DNA of 64,000 nt from the NCBI GenBank assembly GCA_963575645.1, contig OY754471.1:48114820-48178819 (forward strand). Direction: 5' to 3'. The translations under genes were made by a program, and so were the position numbers. The notes beneath the pieces were generated by a model. It saw nothing but the letters and a program-made list of their open reading frames with translations. It was not told the origin of the DNA and made no database searches. The DNA comes from Xanthostigma xanthostigma. Lineage: Eukaryota > Arthropoda > Insecta > Raphidioptera > Raphidiidae. Of the stretch, positions 11,543-22,779 are shown piece after piece. Every line of letters begins with the position of its first letter. Within the stretch, counting starts at the first letter, position 1.

Positions 11543-12397
11543 GGCCGCTGCACACGAGGCTAAATTTCTTGCTAGATTTGCCTACTAGTTTTCTAGCGCT
11601 GGTTTTCTTGATTGCTGTTAAGTGCTCGCTTCACACGAGACTATTTTTCAAGCGTGTTTTGTGGATAGATCTGGTGCGCGCGTAGTGACAGTTCGAATAT
11701 AAACATTAAGAGTATTCGTCCCTGCACCCTTCATCTCAAATCTTTTCCCCTGGCCTAAAAACGGTTCGCGCTCTCCCGACGCTATTTTTAAAGCTAGAGG
11801 GTTCTGGTAAACGCCAAATGAAAGACAAAGAATCAGACTACAGATCCTTCAGGCGAATTTTTTGAAAAAAATTCCTGAAAAAACTTACAACCTTTTGAAA
11901 AAAATAAGAAGTTACGTAATATTTCACACGTAGGCGAAACTGTTTTTCAAAAAATTCGCCTGAAGGATCTGTAGTCTGATTCTTTGTCTTTCATTTGGGG
12001 TTTACCAGAACCCTCTAGCTTTAAAAATAGCGTCGGGAGAGCGCGAACCGTTTTTAGGCGAGGGGAAAAGATTTGAGATGAAGGGTGCAGGGGGTATTTG
12101 CAGGGACGAATACTCTTAAACACGGAGCAAAACGGGTCTGTTGTCTGGCAGAATAACGCCATGTGGGCGTTCGTTAAAGTGCCCACGTGACAAGATACTG
12201 CTTCCTGATTGGTTCTTGCTCATACCTAGCAACAAATGTAGCAGGGAAAATAGCAGGGAAAATAGCCCCTGTTCTAATTTTAAAACCTATCTTCTGAACT
12301 AGCAAGGCAGCCCGCAGTGACGTCATTTCCTGCTTTGTATCCAGCCTACCGGCTAGCAGAACTCCTAGCAGCGTTTCTAGCCTCGAGTGCAGCGGCC
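11543..12397. mobile_element. TIR element family G, copy 1, carrying a nested insertion
   Basis: The ends 'ggccgctgcacacgaggct' and 'agcctcgagtgcagcggcc' are inverted. The body matches the uninterrupted copy at 15671-16099, including 'tagcgctggttttcttgatt' and 'gatctggtgcgcgcg'. A TTAA-flanked foldback element (11710-12115) splits it. A third, truncated copy starts at 63049. Confidence 0.75.
11710..12115. mobile_element. TTAA-flanked foldback MITE (piggyBac-type target)
   Basis: The element lies between TTAA at 11706-11709 and TTAA at 12116-12119. Its arms are inverted copies of about 150 bp or more: gagtattcgtccctgc at the left and gcagggacgaatactc at the right, continuing through 'ttcgcgctctcccgacgcta' and 'ggatctgtagtctgattc'. 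A diverged half-copy lies at about 54865-55020. Confidence 0.8.
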
Positions 12398-12526
12398 TTA
12401 CTTTTATTAAATAATTGAATGTGTCGTTCGATTCCGCCCGATTGTCATTTATCTGTCATAATTCGCGTTATTCGAGCTCTATCGTAGCGCCTTGTAGAAT
12501 CGTCATTTGTTTTACACTTTTATAAC

Positions 12527-12770
12527 CACGGTGAACACTTTTATGTCCTCAGTGAACACTTTTGTTCACGATGGACACTTTTATGTCCTCAGTGAACACT
12601 TTTGTTCACGATGGACACTTTTATGTCCTCAGTGAACACTTTTGTTCACGATGGACACTTTTATGTCCTCAGTGAACACTTTTGTTCACGATGGACACTT
12701 TTATGTCCTCAGTGAACACTTTTGTTCACGATGGACACTTTTATGTCCACGGTGACCATTTTTATTGGGA
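12527..12770. repeat. 40-bp minisatellite, about six units
   Basis: The unit 'ttatgtcctcagtgaacact' plus 'tttgttcacgatggacactt' repeats at 12541, 12581, 12621, 12661 and 12701, nearly without change. The last unit decays at 12741-12770. Each unit contains the inverted pair gtgaac/gttcac. Confidence 0.95.
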
Positions 12771-12789
12771 TGATTTTATTGTTATCCCT

Positions 12790-13107
12790 GTATCGCACAA
12801 GGATACAATAATTTGGGCAACTAAGAATATGATAACTTATCGATAAGCAGCTGAAAGATAATGCCAACAAACAAAAGAACGAATTTCTCAGAATCTTCGG
12901 TACGCATGATGCCGACAACAAAGCAACAAAATAACAAACCAGTACTATTCATTGCTTTATGATGACGTACTGTTGTTGTTTAGAGTGGGTGTGTCGTTAT
13001 TTAGAGTGTATCATTGTATGAGCAACAATGTAAACCAAATAAGTAATTTCGACGTTTTAAGGAGTTTTTCGTTATATCGAGGGACATTAAATGAAGTTTA
13101 CACTGTA
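12790..13107 (-). mobile_element. Truncated pogo/Tigger-like element
   Basis: The right edge (agtttacactgta) is the pogo-family terminus seen at 16497 and 57084 in the opposite orientation. Internal words such as 'cttatcgataagcagctga' and 'cgacgttttaaggag' match those copies. The other end is missing. Confidence 0.65.
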
Positions 13108-13679
13108 CTTTTAATCTACCTAAGAGACGCAACATCTTGAATCTTTCGTGGTAATTATTATTATTAAGGCAATAATAAAATGCCCACAAAATTAAATTTC
13201 CGCTTGCCTGGGTTTTATTAAAAGAAAAATCCGTCTTAGAGAAAATAAAAATAAAAGCAAAAAAAATCAAATAATGTTTGCTATACAGCCATACAAAATG
13301 TAATAAAATATAAAGTTTTATATTATGAGGTCGTATAAACGCCTCGACAATAAAATTTGTATACCTACGTATATATATGAGTTATACCTAAAGCTAAACA
13401 CGCCGAGCCGGACGTCGCGGCCGTTTCATGACGCAACGGAGAAATTAAAATTACTTCCATTGTACCTACTTGCGCTTGTTTTAAAAAGATTTTAACTTTA
13501 CATTTCTCGGCCAATTTGGTTTACGATCGCACTGCGATATAAATGTAATCTGATTTATTTTAAAATCACTCGTGTCACTGTGCGCTGCACGCGCCGGCAC
13601 AGGTGGCGGCGCGTATCGGTAAAATGTTGCGTTTTTTACGGACATATTTCCATAGCGACTGTATACTATTTCATACACC
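13108..13679. other. No gene recognised
   Basis: Spacer between a pogo fragment and a SINE. It is GC-richer at 13400-13620 but has no recognisable product. Confidence 0.4.
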
Positions 13680-13947
13680 GAGCTGTCTAGCGTAGTGGTG
13701 AGAGCGCTAGACTCGAATTAGGGAGGTACCGGGTTCAAATCCCGGCGAGGGCAGATGTGGCCGGGACTTTTTCCTGCCATGCCTCTCGCCGAGAAACGGT
13801 AATTCCTGTACGTCCTTTGACGTCTTCCGTGGTTTCCCTCAATAATTCCAGATAAATATCGAGATGGTTCCTTATTCAAGGCCATGGCCGATTACCTGTC
13901 AAACTCCTATGCTCTAAATTTGCCTACCTTATCCTAATTTCCTAAAA
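13680..13947 (+). mobile_element. tRNA-derived SINE, copy interrupted by a Helitron
   Basis: The head at 13682-13755 resembles a tRNA, with an A-box-like 'tagcgtagtggtgagagc' and a B box 'ggttcaaatcc'. The body includes 'cctctcgccgagaaacggta', 'aataattccagataaatatc' and 'ccttattcaaggccatggcc'. A second partial copy resumes after the Helitron at 14479. Confidence 0.75.
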
Positions 13948-14478
13948 CTAGTGTGACCTGTGCGAATTATTCGCACTAAATAAGTATAATATATGTCACT
14001 TTACAAAATTATTTTTTAAATATGATTGCAGGTATTCAGTTCGTTTCTAATTTTGCACACTGCTTATAACGTTCTTCTTTTTGTTGTATTACAATATAGG
14101 TAAAGCTCAGATGACAGATAGAAAAAATAATTTACTAAAATTGTCGTATAGAGGTGCAAGTAGCAAAAGCGTTGAGCTACGCCGTCAGATAGCATCATGC
14201 AGCATTGCTGTGACGTTGTTCAGCGTTGCTCGCTCTTTCAAAATTAAAGCCGTCAGATGGCAGACGTTGTTCAGTGTTACTGTATTGTGTCTTAATGTAA
14301 TTTTAATAATTGATTAATTTACAAAAACAAAAGCAATAATAATTTTTTTAGTTGTCGATGTCAGTAGAGCAAGCAATTATCTGTAAAATGATATATAATT
14401 AATTTATGTGGAGAAATTGTGTGGTTTTTTCTAAAAAGGGAGGCAAACATCTTAACCCTAACGTATTAAGATATATGA
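13948..14478 (-). mobile_element. Non-autonomous Helitron, copy 2
   Basis: Read on the minus strand it starts A|TCATATATC, ends with the GTGCGAA/TTCGCAC hairpin and terminates CTAG|T (13948-13951 on plus). The interior carries the 'gttgttcagcgttgct' and 'ccgtcagatgg' words shared with the other copies. It sits within SINE sequence. Confidence 0.85.
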
Positions 14479-14700
14479 TTCCTTCAGGTTTTCCATGGTT
14501 TCCTTCAATAATTCCAGATAAATATCGAGATGGTTCCTTATTCAAGGCCATGGCCGAATACCTGTCAAACTCCTATGCTCAAAATTTGCCTACCTTATCC
14601 TAATATCCTAAAATTCCTTCATTCGCCCATTGCTATTAATTGGATGAAGTTGAAAAAATGTAGAAAATAACGGGAAGTGTTGATAGATGGAAAATAGTAA
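14479..14700 (+). mobile_element. SINE body, headless
   Basis: It repeats the SINE body from 'ttttccatggtttcc' through 'ccttattcaaggccatggcc' to 'gaaaataacgggaagtgt'. No tRNA-like head is present, so it is either a second copy or a duplication linked to the Helitron insertion. Confidence 0.65.
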
Positions 14701-15106
14701 TTTTAAAATCCATCTTGTGAGCTAGCAGGCGAGCGCGCAGTGACGTCATTTCCAGGCTCGTCGCCCGTCTGCTGGCCAGCAGAAGTCCCGGCAGTGTTTC
14801 TAGTCTCGTGGTTAGGTCACGGCAGTGTGAACGTGGTATAAACAGACAGGGAAAAAATAATGTTTTTCTTTCTGACGCAACGTGGCCTTAACCTATTAAA
14901 TACTGCGAGCTTCTAAGCATTTTATGTGATCGGCTTCGAGTTGATGCCTACATGTAGACAGTGCATCAGGTGCTAGTAATGTCATCTCGTTATATCCGCA
15001 ACGGTCACAAGACAAAACTGTTCATGTCATATATTTCAGTCAAACCAATCAAACGCTCCAGTTTAGAATCATGGAAGACGTTCTCAGATATCGAGCGTCT
15101 ATACCA
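14701..15106. other. Fragment of family G right end, otherwise nothing recognised
   Basis: At 14712-14822 the words 'gagctagcaggcgagc' and 'tgacgtcatttcc' match the right part of the family G element. The remaining sequence shows no gene. Confidence 0.5.
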
Positions 15107-15114
15107 GGGGCGGG

Positions 15115-15366
15115 AAAATCTTTTGATCGTTGGGCCACAATGAAAATTTGACCGTGGGTCAAAATTTTAAGACCAAAAAAAAGGGCCTTTCATTTTAGCT
15201 ACAAAAAGGTCTTTTTTCGTCTGTTGTGGCTCTTGCTATTTACTATTTTTCTGAATTTATTTATGCGCCAAATTATATTGGCAAACTATATAAAATGCTT
15301 CGCGAGCCGGATAAAATTCCACTGCGGGCCGAATCCGGCCCGCGGGCCCCCATTTGCCCAAGCCTG
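15115..15366. mobile_element. hAT MITE with near-perfect 8-bp duplication
   Basis: The ends are caggggcgggaaaat and cccaagcctg, a hAT-type CAGG...CCTG pair. The flanks GTCTATAC (15107-15114) and GTCTATAA (15367-15374) match at 7 of 8 positions. The interior is GC-rich near the right end (gggccgaatccggcccgcgg). Confidence 0.7.
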
Positions 15367-15670
15367 GTCTATAAATTTGTAACCGAACATTTAATAGGCA
15401 TACAAACAAACATTATTTTATACAAATACCAGCGGTCCGTCCCTGTTTCACCCGGGTGCGATAGACATAATTCTGCAAAATGTTCTTTTGGTTTGTTTCT
15501 GAACTAATAGCTTTGAGTAAATTCTATCAGATGTCGTCACATGTTACTAAAACAGTTTTTTTGAGAAAACACCGTAATTTTGCACACAATATTTAATAAA
15601 AACAAGCAATTAGCAAGACACAATTACAACGGACTTAAAAAAAATTTAATCCGATTTACCAAAAACTAAA
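15367..15670. other. Repeat fragments, no gene
   Basis: A copy of the dispersed 'agcggtccgtccctgtttca' word (15431) and the segment 'gatgtcgtcacatgttacta' (15530) recur near 25050-25230 in the opposite orientation. No coding region is supported. Confidence 0.45.
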
Positions 15671-16099
15671 GGCTGCTGCACACGAGGCTACATTCCTTGC
15701 TAGATTTGCCTACAGTAGTTTTCTAGCGCTGGTTTTCTTGATTGTTGTTATATGCTCACTTCACACGAGACGTTTTTTCAAGCTTGTTTTGTGGATAGAT
15801 CTGGTGCGCGCGCAGTGACAGTTCAAATATAAACACGGAGCAAAACATGTCTGTTGTTTGACACCATGTTGGTTTGTGGGCGTTTGTTCATTTCGCCCAC
15901 GTGACACAATACTGTTTCCTGATTGGTTATTGCTCATATCTAGCAGCGGACGTAGCATGAAAAATAGTTCCTGTTCTGATTTTAAACTCTATCTTGTGAA
16001 TTCGCAGGCGAGCCCGCAGTGACGACATTTCAAGCCTCGTACCCAGCCTGCCGGCCAGCAGAACTCCAAGCAGTGTTTCCAGCCTCGTGTGCGGCGGCC
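15671..16099. mobile_element. TIR element family G, uninterrupted copy
   Basis: At 429 bp this is the reference copy, with ends ggctgctgcacacgaggct and agcctcgtgtgcggcggcc. It contains 'ttgattgttgttatatgctc' and a 'gcccacgtgacacaatactg' block shared with 12180 and 63205. It has no coding capacity. Confidence 0.75.
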
Positions 16100-16493
16100 A
16101 TAACATAGACGATTTTTCTTTGCGACGGCAGATATAATTGTTTCCATACTTTAAAGGTTAAATGAACAATTGGTTGACATATACCCGTCGTTCCATTTGT
16201 TCAAGTCTCATTACCGGCCGCCATTATTAATGAAGGAAAGGATTTGTTGAACGCGGCGGCGGTAATGGGACACGTGATGGAAAACTTTATTTGATGACAT
16301 GCGTTGAAGCAATCAAATGTTTGCTGTTTACTAATTCACGCTAATTCTAATACTCATTACCGGCGTTTATTCTCTTAATGCAGGCAATGATTAATTAATA
16401 CATTCGCGGAAGCACAGACAAGTTCGCTAATAATTCACGCTTAACTCCGTGGTCAACAGACGTATAGTATTTTATTCGCTGTTAGTATATTTA
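16100..16493. other. No gene recognised
   Basis: Mixed-composition spacer with the short repeated word 'ttaccggcggccgcc' type. No open frame of interest. Confidence 0.4.
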
Positions 16494-17098
16494 TACACAG
16501 TGTAAACTCCATTTAACGTCACTCTATATAACGACAAACTCCTTAAAACGTCGAAATTACTTAACTCTAGTTGCTTTACCTTGTTGCTCATACAATGATA
16601 GATTCTAAATAACGACAACAATACGTCATCATTGTTTGTTATTTTGTTGCTTTGTTGTCGGCATCATGTGTAACGAAGATTCTAAGAAATTCGTTCTTTT
16701 GTTTGTTGGGATTATCTTTCATATGTTTAGCTCAGCTGCTTATCGATAAGTTATCATATTTTTAGTTGCCCACAAACTGTGAACATAGCGACTAAAAGAA
16801 AATCTTTGTGTTTTGACAAAAAAGTTTTATTAATACGCGCCATAGAGGCGGGATAAAAGATAAGTGTTGTTGGAAGACGCTTTGGATTCAGTCGCTCGAC
16901 CATATGGACAATACCTATGAAAGAACGAAGAACAAATTCTAGAAGCAGAAGAGAATGAAAAATCTTCTACCTATACATAGGTATTATAGTAAAAAAATAT
17001 TAGTGGGTTATTTCTTCTCTCCGTTTACCGACAACTCTCAATAACGCCACAAAGTGCATAGTCCCTTGAGTGTCGATATATAGAGTTTAGACTATGTA
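16494..17098 (+). mobile_element. pogo/Tigger-like DNA transposon remnant
   Basis: It starts cagtgtaaactccattta and ends in 'cgccacaaagtgcatagtcc' followed by 'gagtttagactatgta'. At about 16785-16905 a degraded frame carries the CENP-B/pogo N-terminal helix-turn-helix pattern (KVLLIRAIEAG), which is better preserved at 57400-57510. The rest of the transposase is missing. Confidence 0.75.
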
Positions 17099-17202
17099 CC
17101 TATCTCTATATTAAATTTCATCAAAATCGTCCCAGTGGTTTGGCTGTAAAAGGGAAACAGAAAGACAGACAGTTACTTTTGCATTTATAATATTAGTATT
17201 AG

Positions 17203-17238
17203 ATCCGTGGCGCGTATTATATACGCGCCACGGATCTA
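17203..17238. repeat. Near-perfect palindrome
   Basis: The arm gatccgtggcgcgtat is followed almost directly by its reverse complement (atacgcgccacggatc). The GC-rich arms stand out in AT-rich surroundings. It is probably a hairpin tip or a MITE relic. Confidence 0.8.
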
Positions 17239-17704
17239 AACGGTTCGGAAGCTAGTCGCAAAGGCACATTTTCGAACCGTTGTGACTCTCACCACCTCCC
17301 AGCTACCTGCACGGAACGTGCGCTCGTCGGTGATTGGCCGTAATCGCTCGTTGCCTTTGTCACTTGTCGATTTCCTGCTTTAAAGTATAATACAGTCGAG
17401 TACGCTATTGTCACGTTGTTATTGATATTTTAGTTTTGTTGAGTTGCGAGTTTGTATTTTTTCAACAGACTGTACAAGCGCAAGCCCGCATTTGCATCTA
17501 ACTTCCGAGCCTTTTAGATTCGTGGCTTAAATTCACTTATTGCTTAAACCTTGACATTTTTATAAACAAATGTCCCTTGCTTTAATCACCTCCGCTGATG
17601 ACAAGTTCCATAACAAAAATGTAAACAAACAATCCACATGTCATTTCAAAATGTTTTTAAGTACGCATCTGTGTCCTAACGGCAAAACAATGTATGTCAA
17701 AATT
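17239..17704. other. No gene recognised
   Basis: Moderately GC-rich spacer (17270-17400), then AT-rich sequence. No coding or RNA signature was recognised. Confidence 0.4.
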
Positions 17705-18170
17705 TTAATAATTTTACCATTCCAACCCACAAGTGGGGAATAATACTATTTAGGTCAAAATTCACTTTTCAGAAATTATACAATATTTTTTCGTTTTGAG
17801 GTCCCCTGAATCCAAAAAACATATTTTTTGAAAAACTATTCTGTTTGTCTGTGAGCACGATACAGGTCAAACGGATGAACGGATTTATACCAAATTTTGG
17901 GAGGTTGTTTGGTATGCAAATATGAAGATCCCTATTGTTTTTGGGGAAAATCGGCGCATGCGCAGAAGATATGTGTGCTATAACGATGTTTTTTACATAA
18001 TAATGGTATACTTTTCATAACAGCTTATTATTCTATTTATTATGTCCAGACAGTTTCGTTAAAAACAGTTTTTTCTAAACTTTATAGTTTCGGAAATATT
18101 TAGAAAATAAAAAAAAATCAGCTGGTCTTTTGTTTTATGAATCTGTCAGAAATAAACTAGTTAGGCATGC
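17705..18170 (+). repeat. Interspersed repeat family C, copy 1
   Basis: The block from 'ttccaacccacaagtgggga' through 'ggtcaaacggatgaacggat' and 'aaaatcggcgcatgcgcaga' is repeated in the same orientation at 18880-19325. A short piece (accaaattttgggaggt) also lies at 56085. It has no coding capacity. Confidence 0.75.
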
Positions 18171-18879
18171 TTTGATTAATTGTTACATGACGTGAAACAC
18201 ATTATGTAGAAAACCATGGCAACGAGTAGCAAATATCATATTGAATACTTGCCATTACCCGCGTCACCTCACGCGATATCAGAAATTTTATTTTCTTTAT
18301 TATACTACATCAAATGTCAATACTTATTTTTGAAGTTGGAATGGTCCCGTCGCCCAATTGGCTGGAATTTTCTTCTTCAACTTCTAAGGAAAGAAAAGTG
18401 ACCCCCTTTTCTTTCGCATAATATTATAACAATCCTGGGAAACCGTAGTCTGTGCACATTCTTTGGACAGGCATACTTTTCTCAATCACAGTGTACTGTA
18501 CACGATTATCTCCGGTCATTTTAGAGAATCCCTAGGAGCTATGTCGAACCCTTCGACCGAACATCAATAAACTTAAATGCCAATAGTTACAGTTGAATTT
18601 TAATTTACAAATTATTTTGAACTCAGAAACTACAAACTAAGAGGAAAGCTTAAAGGTTTAATTATTCCGGGGGAATTCCAGTGGACCAGTACACGTACTT
18701 AGTGGATATTAATTTCCGGTCTGAACATCCCAATTCCACTTCCCTTTTGTGTGTCATGCATTTGTAATAAATGAAGCCTTTTCAGTGCAAAAACTTAACC
18801 CGGCCTCCTAATAAGAGAAACACAACCCGAGCATCTGCACTGTACGTTCACTAAACAAAGCAATAGAATTGAGTGAAAT
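18171..18879. other. No gene recognised
   Basis: Unique-looking spacer between the two family C copies. The longest frame (18216-18401) is short and shows no family signature. Confidence 0.4.
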
Positions 18880-19325
18880 ATTTTACCATTCCAACCCACA
18901 AGTGGGGAATGGTACTAGTTTAGGTCAAAAATCACTTTTCAAAAATTTTACAATATCTTTCCGTTTTGAGGTCCCCCGAATCCAAAAAACATATTTTTGA
19001 AAAAACTCGGTGCGTCTGTTAGTCTGTGAACACGATACAGGTCAAACGGATAAGCGGATTGAAACCAAATTTTGGGAGGATGTTTGATATGCAAATATGA
19101 AGAGCCCTATTGTTTTTGGCGAAAATCGGCGCATGCGCAGAAGGGATATATGCTATAACGGCGTTTTTTATATAATAATGGTATACTTTACATAACAGGT
19201 TATTATTCTATTTATTTTTTCAAGAAAGTTTTGTTAAAAATGTTTTTTTCTAAAATTTATAGTTTCGGAAATATTTTGAAAATAAAAAAAATCTACCGGC
19301 TTTTGTTTTAAATCAAGCCGACTGT
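18880..19325 (+). repeat. Interspersed repeat family C, copy 2
   Basis: Direct repeat of 17705-18170 with scattered substitutions, including the shared 'gcatgcgcagaag' and 'tgctataacg' words. Confidence 0.75.
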
Positions 19326-19616
19326 AAGCTTTCGTCGAAAACGCTGCCTAATCCTTTTGAGATATAACAAAACAATGTATGGTGGAATTGTCCCTCTTTT
19401 ATAGGTCTAAATAAAAGTCCGCAAAGGCATAATATGTCTATCTTTTAAGGATAACTTACTATACCCATTATATTAAGCGCTTTTCGTGGATATCAATATT
19501 TGCAACGAATAAGTCGACGAAAAAAACGGTGACAATCTATAAATTCGAGCGAAGCCGGGCCGGGCCGCTAGTGATTTAATAAAATGAGGAGAAAACCCAT
19601 TCACAGAAATTGTCTA

Positions 19617-20360
19617 TAATAATAATAATAATAATGATTTTTATTTCCAACATTACAATAATATACACTTTTAGATGGTAGCCTGAAATTGTAAAACACG
19701 ATGAAAGCATTCTATACAATAGTAATTCTAATATCCAGAACAACAATAATATGGAAATTACTTTCTCCCACTGGAGTAAAAACTCTGTGTCGGGAGAAAG
19801 ATTACTAATATGTACATACTATTTTACTGGATTTCAGTATCATTCACACTTCCACAAATATATCATCATTCACACATTCGCACAAATATATTACCTCAAT
19901 AATCACTCATATGCGCATACATTCTAAAACATCATTCAATCCACATTACTTCTTTGCTGCATTTCAATCTACACGCTGACGCTCATCCAACAACTGCTCA
20001 TACTTATTTTCCTACACAGTTACACACAACCACCATAGATCAAGATCTCACACCGTTTCTCAAAAAAGTACCCGCTCCTACTCATTAATGGAATATCGTA
20101 AATCCCACACCATTTGGATATCAACTCCAAAAAGTTACAAATAAAGAAGGTCGTATAATATTTGCCAATTAGTCGCCAATAGCCATTTTGTTATTTGTCT
20201 GTTGTATGCTTTACCGGCAGGAATAAGTCGTATTGAGTTCGGCAGTTTGTTATAGATTTTTGGTGCTAAGTAGCTATAATGTCTATGTCCGAATTCTAAA
20301 TTTGTTCTTGATGAACGAGTAATATTCGAAAGTACATTATAAATAGGTACTCACGCAGAT
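19617..20360 (-). mobile_element. 5'-truncated LINE, 3' end with C-terminal coding remnant
   Basis: On the minus strand the segment ends with 'atgttggaaataaaaatc' and an ATT tail (19617-19634 on plus), a typical LINE 3' terminus. Upstream at about 20150-20350 the minus strand encodes a LINE ORF2 C-terminal pattern (FGHRHYSYLAPKIYNKLP, then ITKWLLATNWQILYDLLYL). Everything 5' of this is missing, as expected for incomplete target-primed reverse transcription. Confidence 0.8.
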
Positions 20361-20773
20361 ATCATAATATATACTCTTTGAAAGTAAAAACTTTCAAATG
20401 TATTTAGTGGCATTTCTTGTAAATCCATTTATATATGAAATTTACGTAATGAAGGTATCCAAAACTTGAAAACACGAACAAAACATGCTCACAAAACTTT
20501 ATTTATATAGTATTTATAAAGATATATAATCCAATTTGTTAAAACGAAGGCGTATTTTATAAGTTTCTGTCAAAAGTAAATGATGGATAATATTACAGAA
20601 TTTATTGTATTCGTATTTTCAGTTTCTCCAACCAGTTTTACAGATTATTTCAAAGTTTATGAAAGTAACACAGACAACATTACTCACTGATTTTTTCACC
20701 AAATATTCCTCACAAAAAACAAAAAACAAGTTTTAAATTGTAAATATTATTTAATTAAGGCCCCTCATTGTTA
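20361..20773. other. No gene recognised
   Basis: AT-rich spacer with no recognisable coding or repeat structure. Confidence 0.4.
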
Positions 20774-20844
20774 TCTAAATCAGGGGTGTCAGACTGATTT
20801 TTCTAAAGGGCCATTTCTAAGGGTTCCGCGACTTTTCACCCCCC

Positions 20845-21115
20845 GACAAAATATCCCCCGACAAAATATCTCCGCGACAAAATACCCCCGACAAAATATC
20901 TCCGCGACAAAATATCTCCGCGACAAAATATCCCCCGACAAAATATCTCCGCGACAAAATATCTCCGCGACAAAATATCTCCGCGACAAAATATCCCCCG
21001 ACAAAATATCTCCGCGACAAAATATCTCCGCGACAAAATATCCCCCGACAAAATATCTCCGCGACAAAATATCTCCCCGACAAAATATCCCCCTACAAAA
21101 TATCTCTAGACAAAA
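20845..21115. repeat. 17-bp minisatellite, left array
   Basis: About 15 units of 'gacaaaatatctccgc' or 'gacaaaatatcccccc', the two variants interspersed. Confidence 0.9.
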
Positions 21116-21189
21116 AAACCACAACTATTGAAAGCCTCCCGTCTCTTATCTAATTCGCATACCCCGTTATCGTTCACCCCGGAATTGTT

Positions 21190-22040
21190 TTTTTTTTAAA
21201 CTCAACATTTGCCCCTTCCCGTTTCACTGCGAGACAATTCGCATACCCCTTTATCGTTCACCCGGAATTGTTTTTTTTTTTTAAACTCATCATTTGCCCC
21301 TTCCCGTTTCACTGCGAGACAATTCGCATACCTACCCCTTTATCGTTCACCCCGGAATTACAATTCGCATACCCGTTTATCGTTCACCCCGGAATTGTTT
21401 TTTTAAAAACTCCACATTTGCCCCTTCCCGTTTCACTGCGAGACAATTCGCATACCCCTTTATCAAAAAAAGCGATGGTTTTCAATCTTCATGAAAATGT
21501 GAGTTTTAAGTTGGTCTCAAAGTAAAAAAAAATTAAAAGTAAAAACAAAACTCATTCCGGTACCGGGAATAGTTTAGGAAAAGATTTCAATCTAATTCGC
21601 ATACCCCGTTATCGTTCACCCCGGAATTGTTTTTTTTTTTAAACTCAACATTTGCCCCTTCCCGTTTCACTGCGAGACAATTCGCATACCCCTTTATCGT
21701 TCACCCGGAATTGTTTTTTTTTTTTTAAACTCATCATTTGCCCCTTCCCGTTTCACTGCGAGACAATTCGCATACCCCTTTATCGTTCACCCCGGAATTA
21801 CAATTCGCATACCCGTTTATCGTTCACCCCGAAATTGTTTTTTTAAAAACTCCACATTTGCCCCTTCCCGTTTCACTGCGAGACAATTCGCATACCCCTT
21901 TATCAAAAAAAGCGATGGTTTTCAATCTTCATGAAAATGTGAGTTTTAAGTTGGTCTCAAAGTGAAAAAAAAAAAATAAAAAGTAAAAACAAAACTCATT
22001 CCGGTACCGGGAATAGTTTAGGAAAAGATTTCAATAATTA
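21190..22040. repeat. Direct duplication inside the foldback element
   Basis: Two copies carry the words 'cccgttatcgttcacccc', 'tttgccccttcccgtttcac' and 'tgcgagacaattcgcatacc', both ending with 'ctcattccggtaccgggaat'. The same words are themselves reiterated two to three times per copy. A related array lies at 53325-53640. Confidence 0.8.
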
Positions 22041-22305
22041 AAAAATAATTTGAATAATTAAGTAAACGATTTAATTTGATGAGCGTGTTTTTCATGAAAA
22101 TTTTATGTTTTTATTTCTCTTATTCAATTCAGACGTTCTTTTGTCGGGGGATATTTTGTCGCGGAGATATTTTGTCAGGGGATATTTTGTCTATAGGATA
22201 TTTTGTCGGGAGATATTTTGTCGGGGGCTATTTTGTCCGGGATATTTTGTCGGGGGTTGAAAACGCGCAGTACCATTTCTAAGATTTAGGGTGTGTTAGC
22301 GGGCC

Positions 22306-22779
22306 AGGCTCTAAACTAAAACACATACTAAATTATTTAGTTTAAATCAATTTTCATATAAAGGAACTAAAAAGGTAAATTACCTTGAGCTTGAGGATCC
22401 AGACACCTGAATATCTTGTTTTTGATAAGCTCATTTTGTCCCATCGTTACCCGTAATTATTTTACATAATGAAAATGAAAACAACAATCGCAAGCATTGT
22501 TTTAGGAGTGGAAATTTTATCAAAGTTTTTAATTGAAGTAGATATTTGTATGAAATCTAAGATCTGATAACAAAGTATTTAATTCTATTAATTTGTAAAC
22601 TTTGCCAATTTATATTAATTTTTCTACTGAATGTAACAAAATATTCGATATAGGTAGCTACTATATATTTATTGATTTATTCCACTAGCAAAACAATTAA
22701 TTAATATTTTTGATAAATACTTTTCAATGAAAAAATTCTACGGAAAGGATATTATGTCATCGGAAATGTATGAAAATAC
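22306..22779. other. No gene recognised
   Basis: AT-rich spacer with only short open frames. Confidence 0.4.

Larger units (their letters stand above)
20774..22305. mobile_element. Foldback-like element with opposed 17-bp minisatellites
   Basis: A left array of 'cgacaaaatatctccg'/'cgacaaaatatccccc' units (20845-21115) is mirrored by a right array of 'gtcgggggatattttgtc' units (22140-22255). The interior contains two direct copies of a block of about 400 bp (21190-21560 and 21600-22040). The edge word 'tcaggggtgtcagactg' at 20781 resembles a hAT end. No transposase is present. Confidence 0.65.

Noticed and set aside
13680..13755. tRNA gene at the SINE heads (also 45415 and 56725)
   Set aside because: The cloverleaf is imperfect and each is followed by the same SINE body, so these are SINE heads rather than tRNA genes.
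20789..21124. Repetitive Cys/Arg/Asp frames on the minus strand
   Set aside because: Open in several frames only because the 17-bp minisatellite lacks stop codons.
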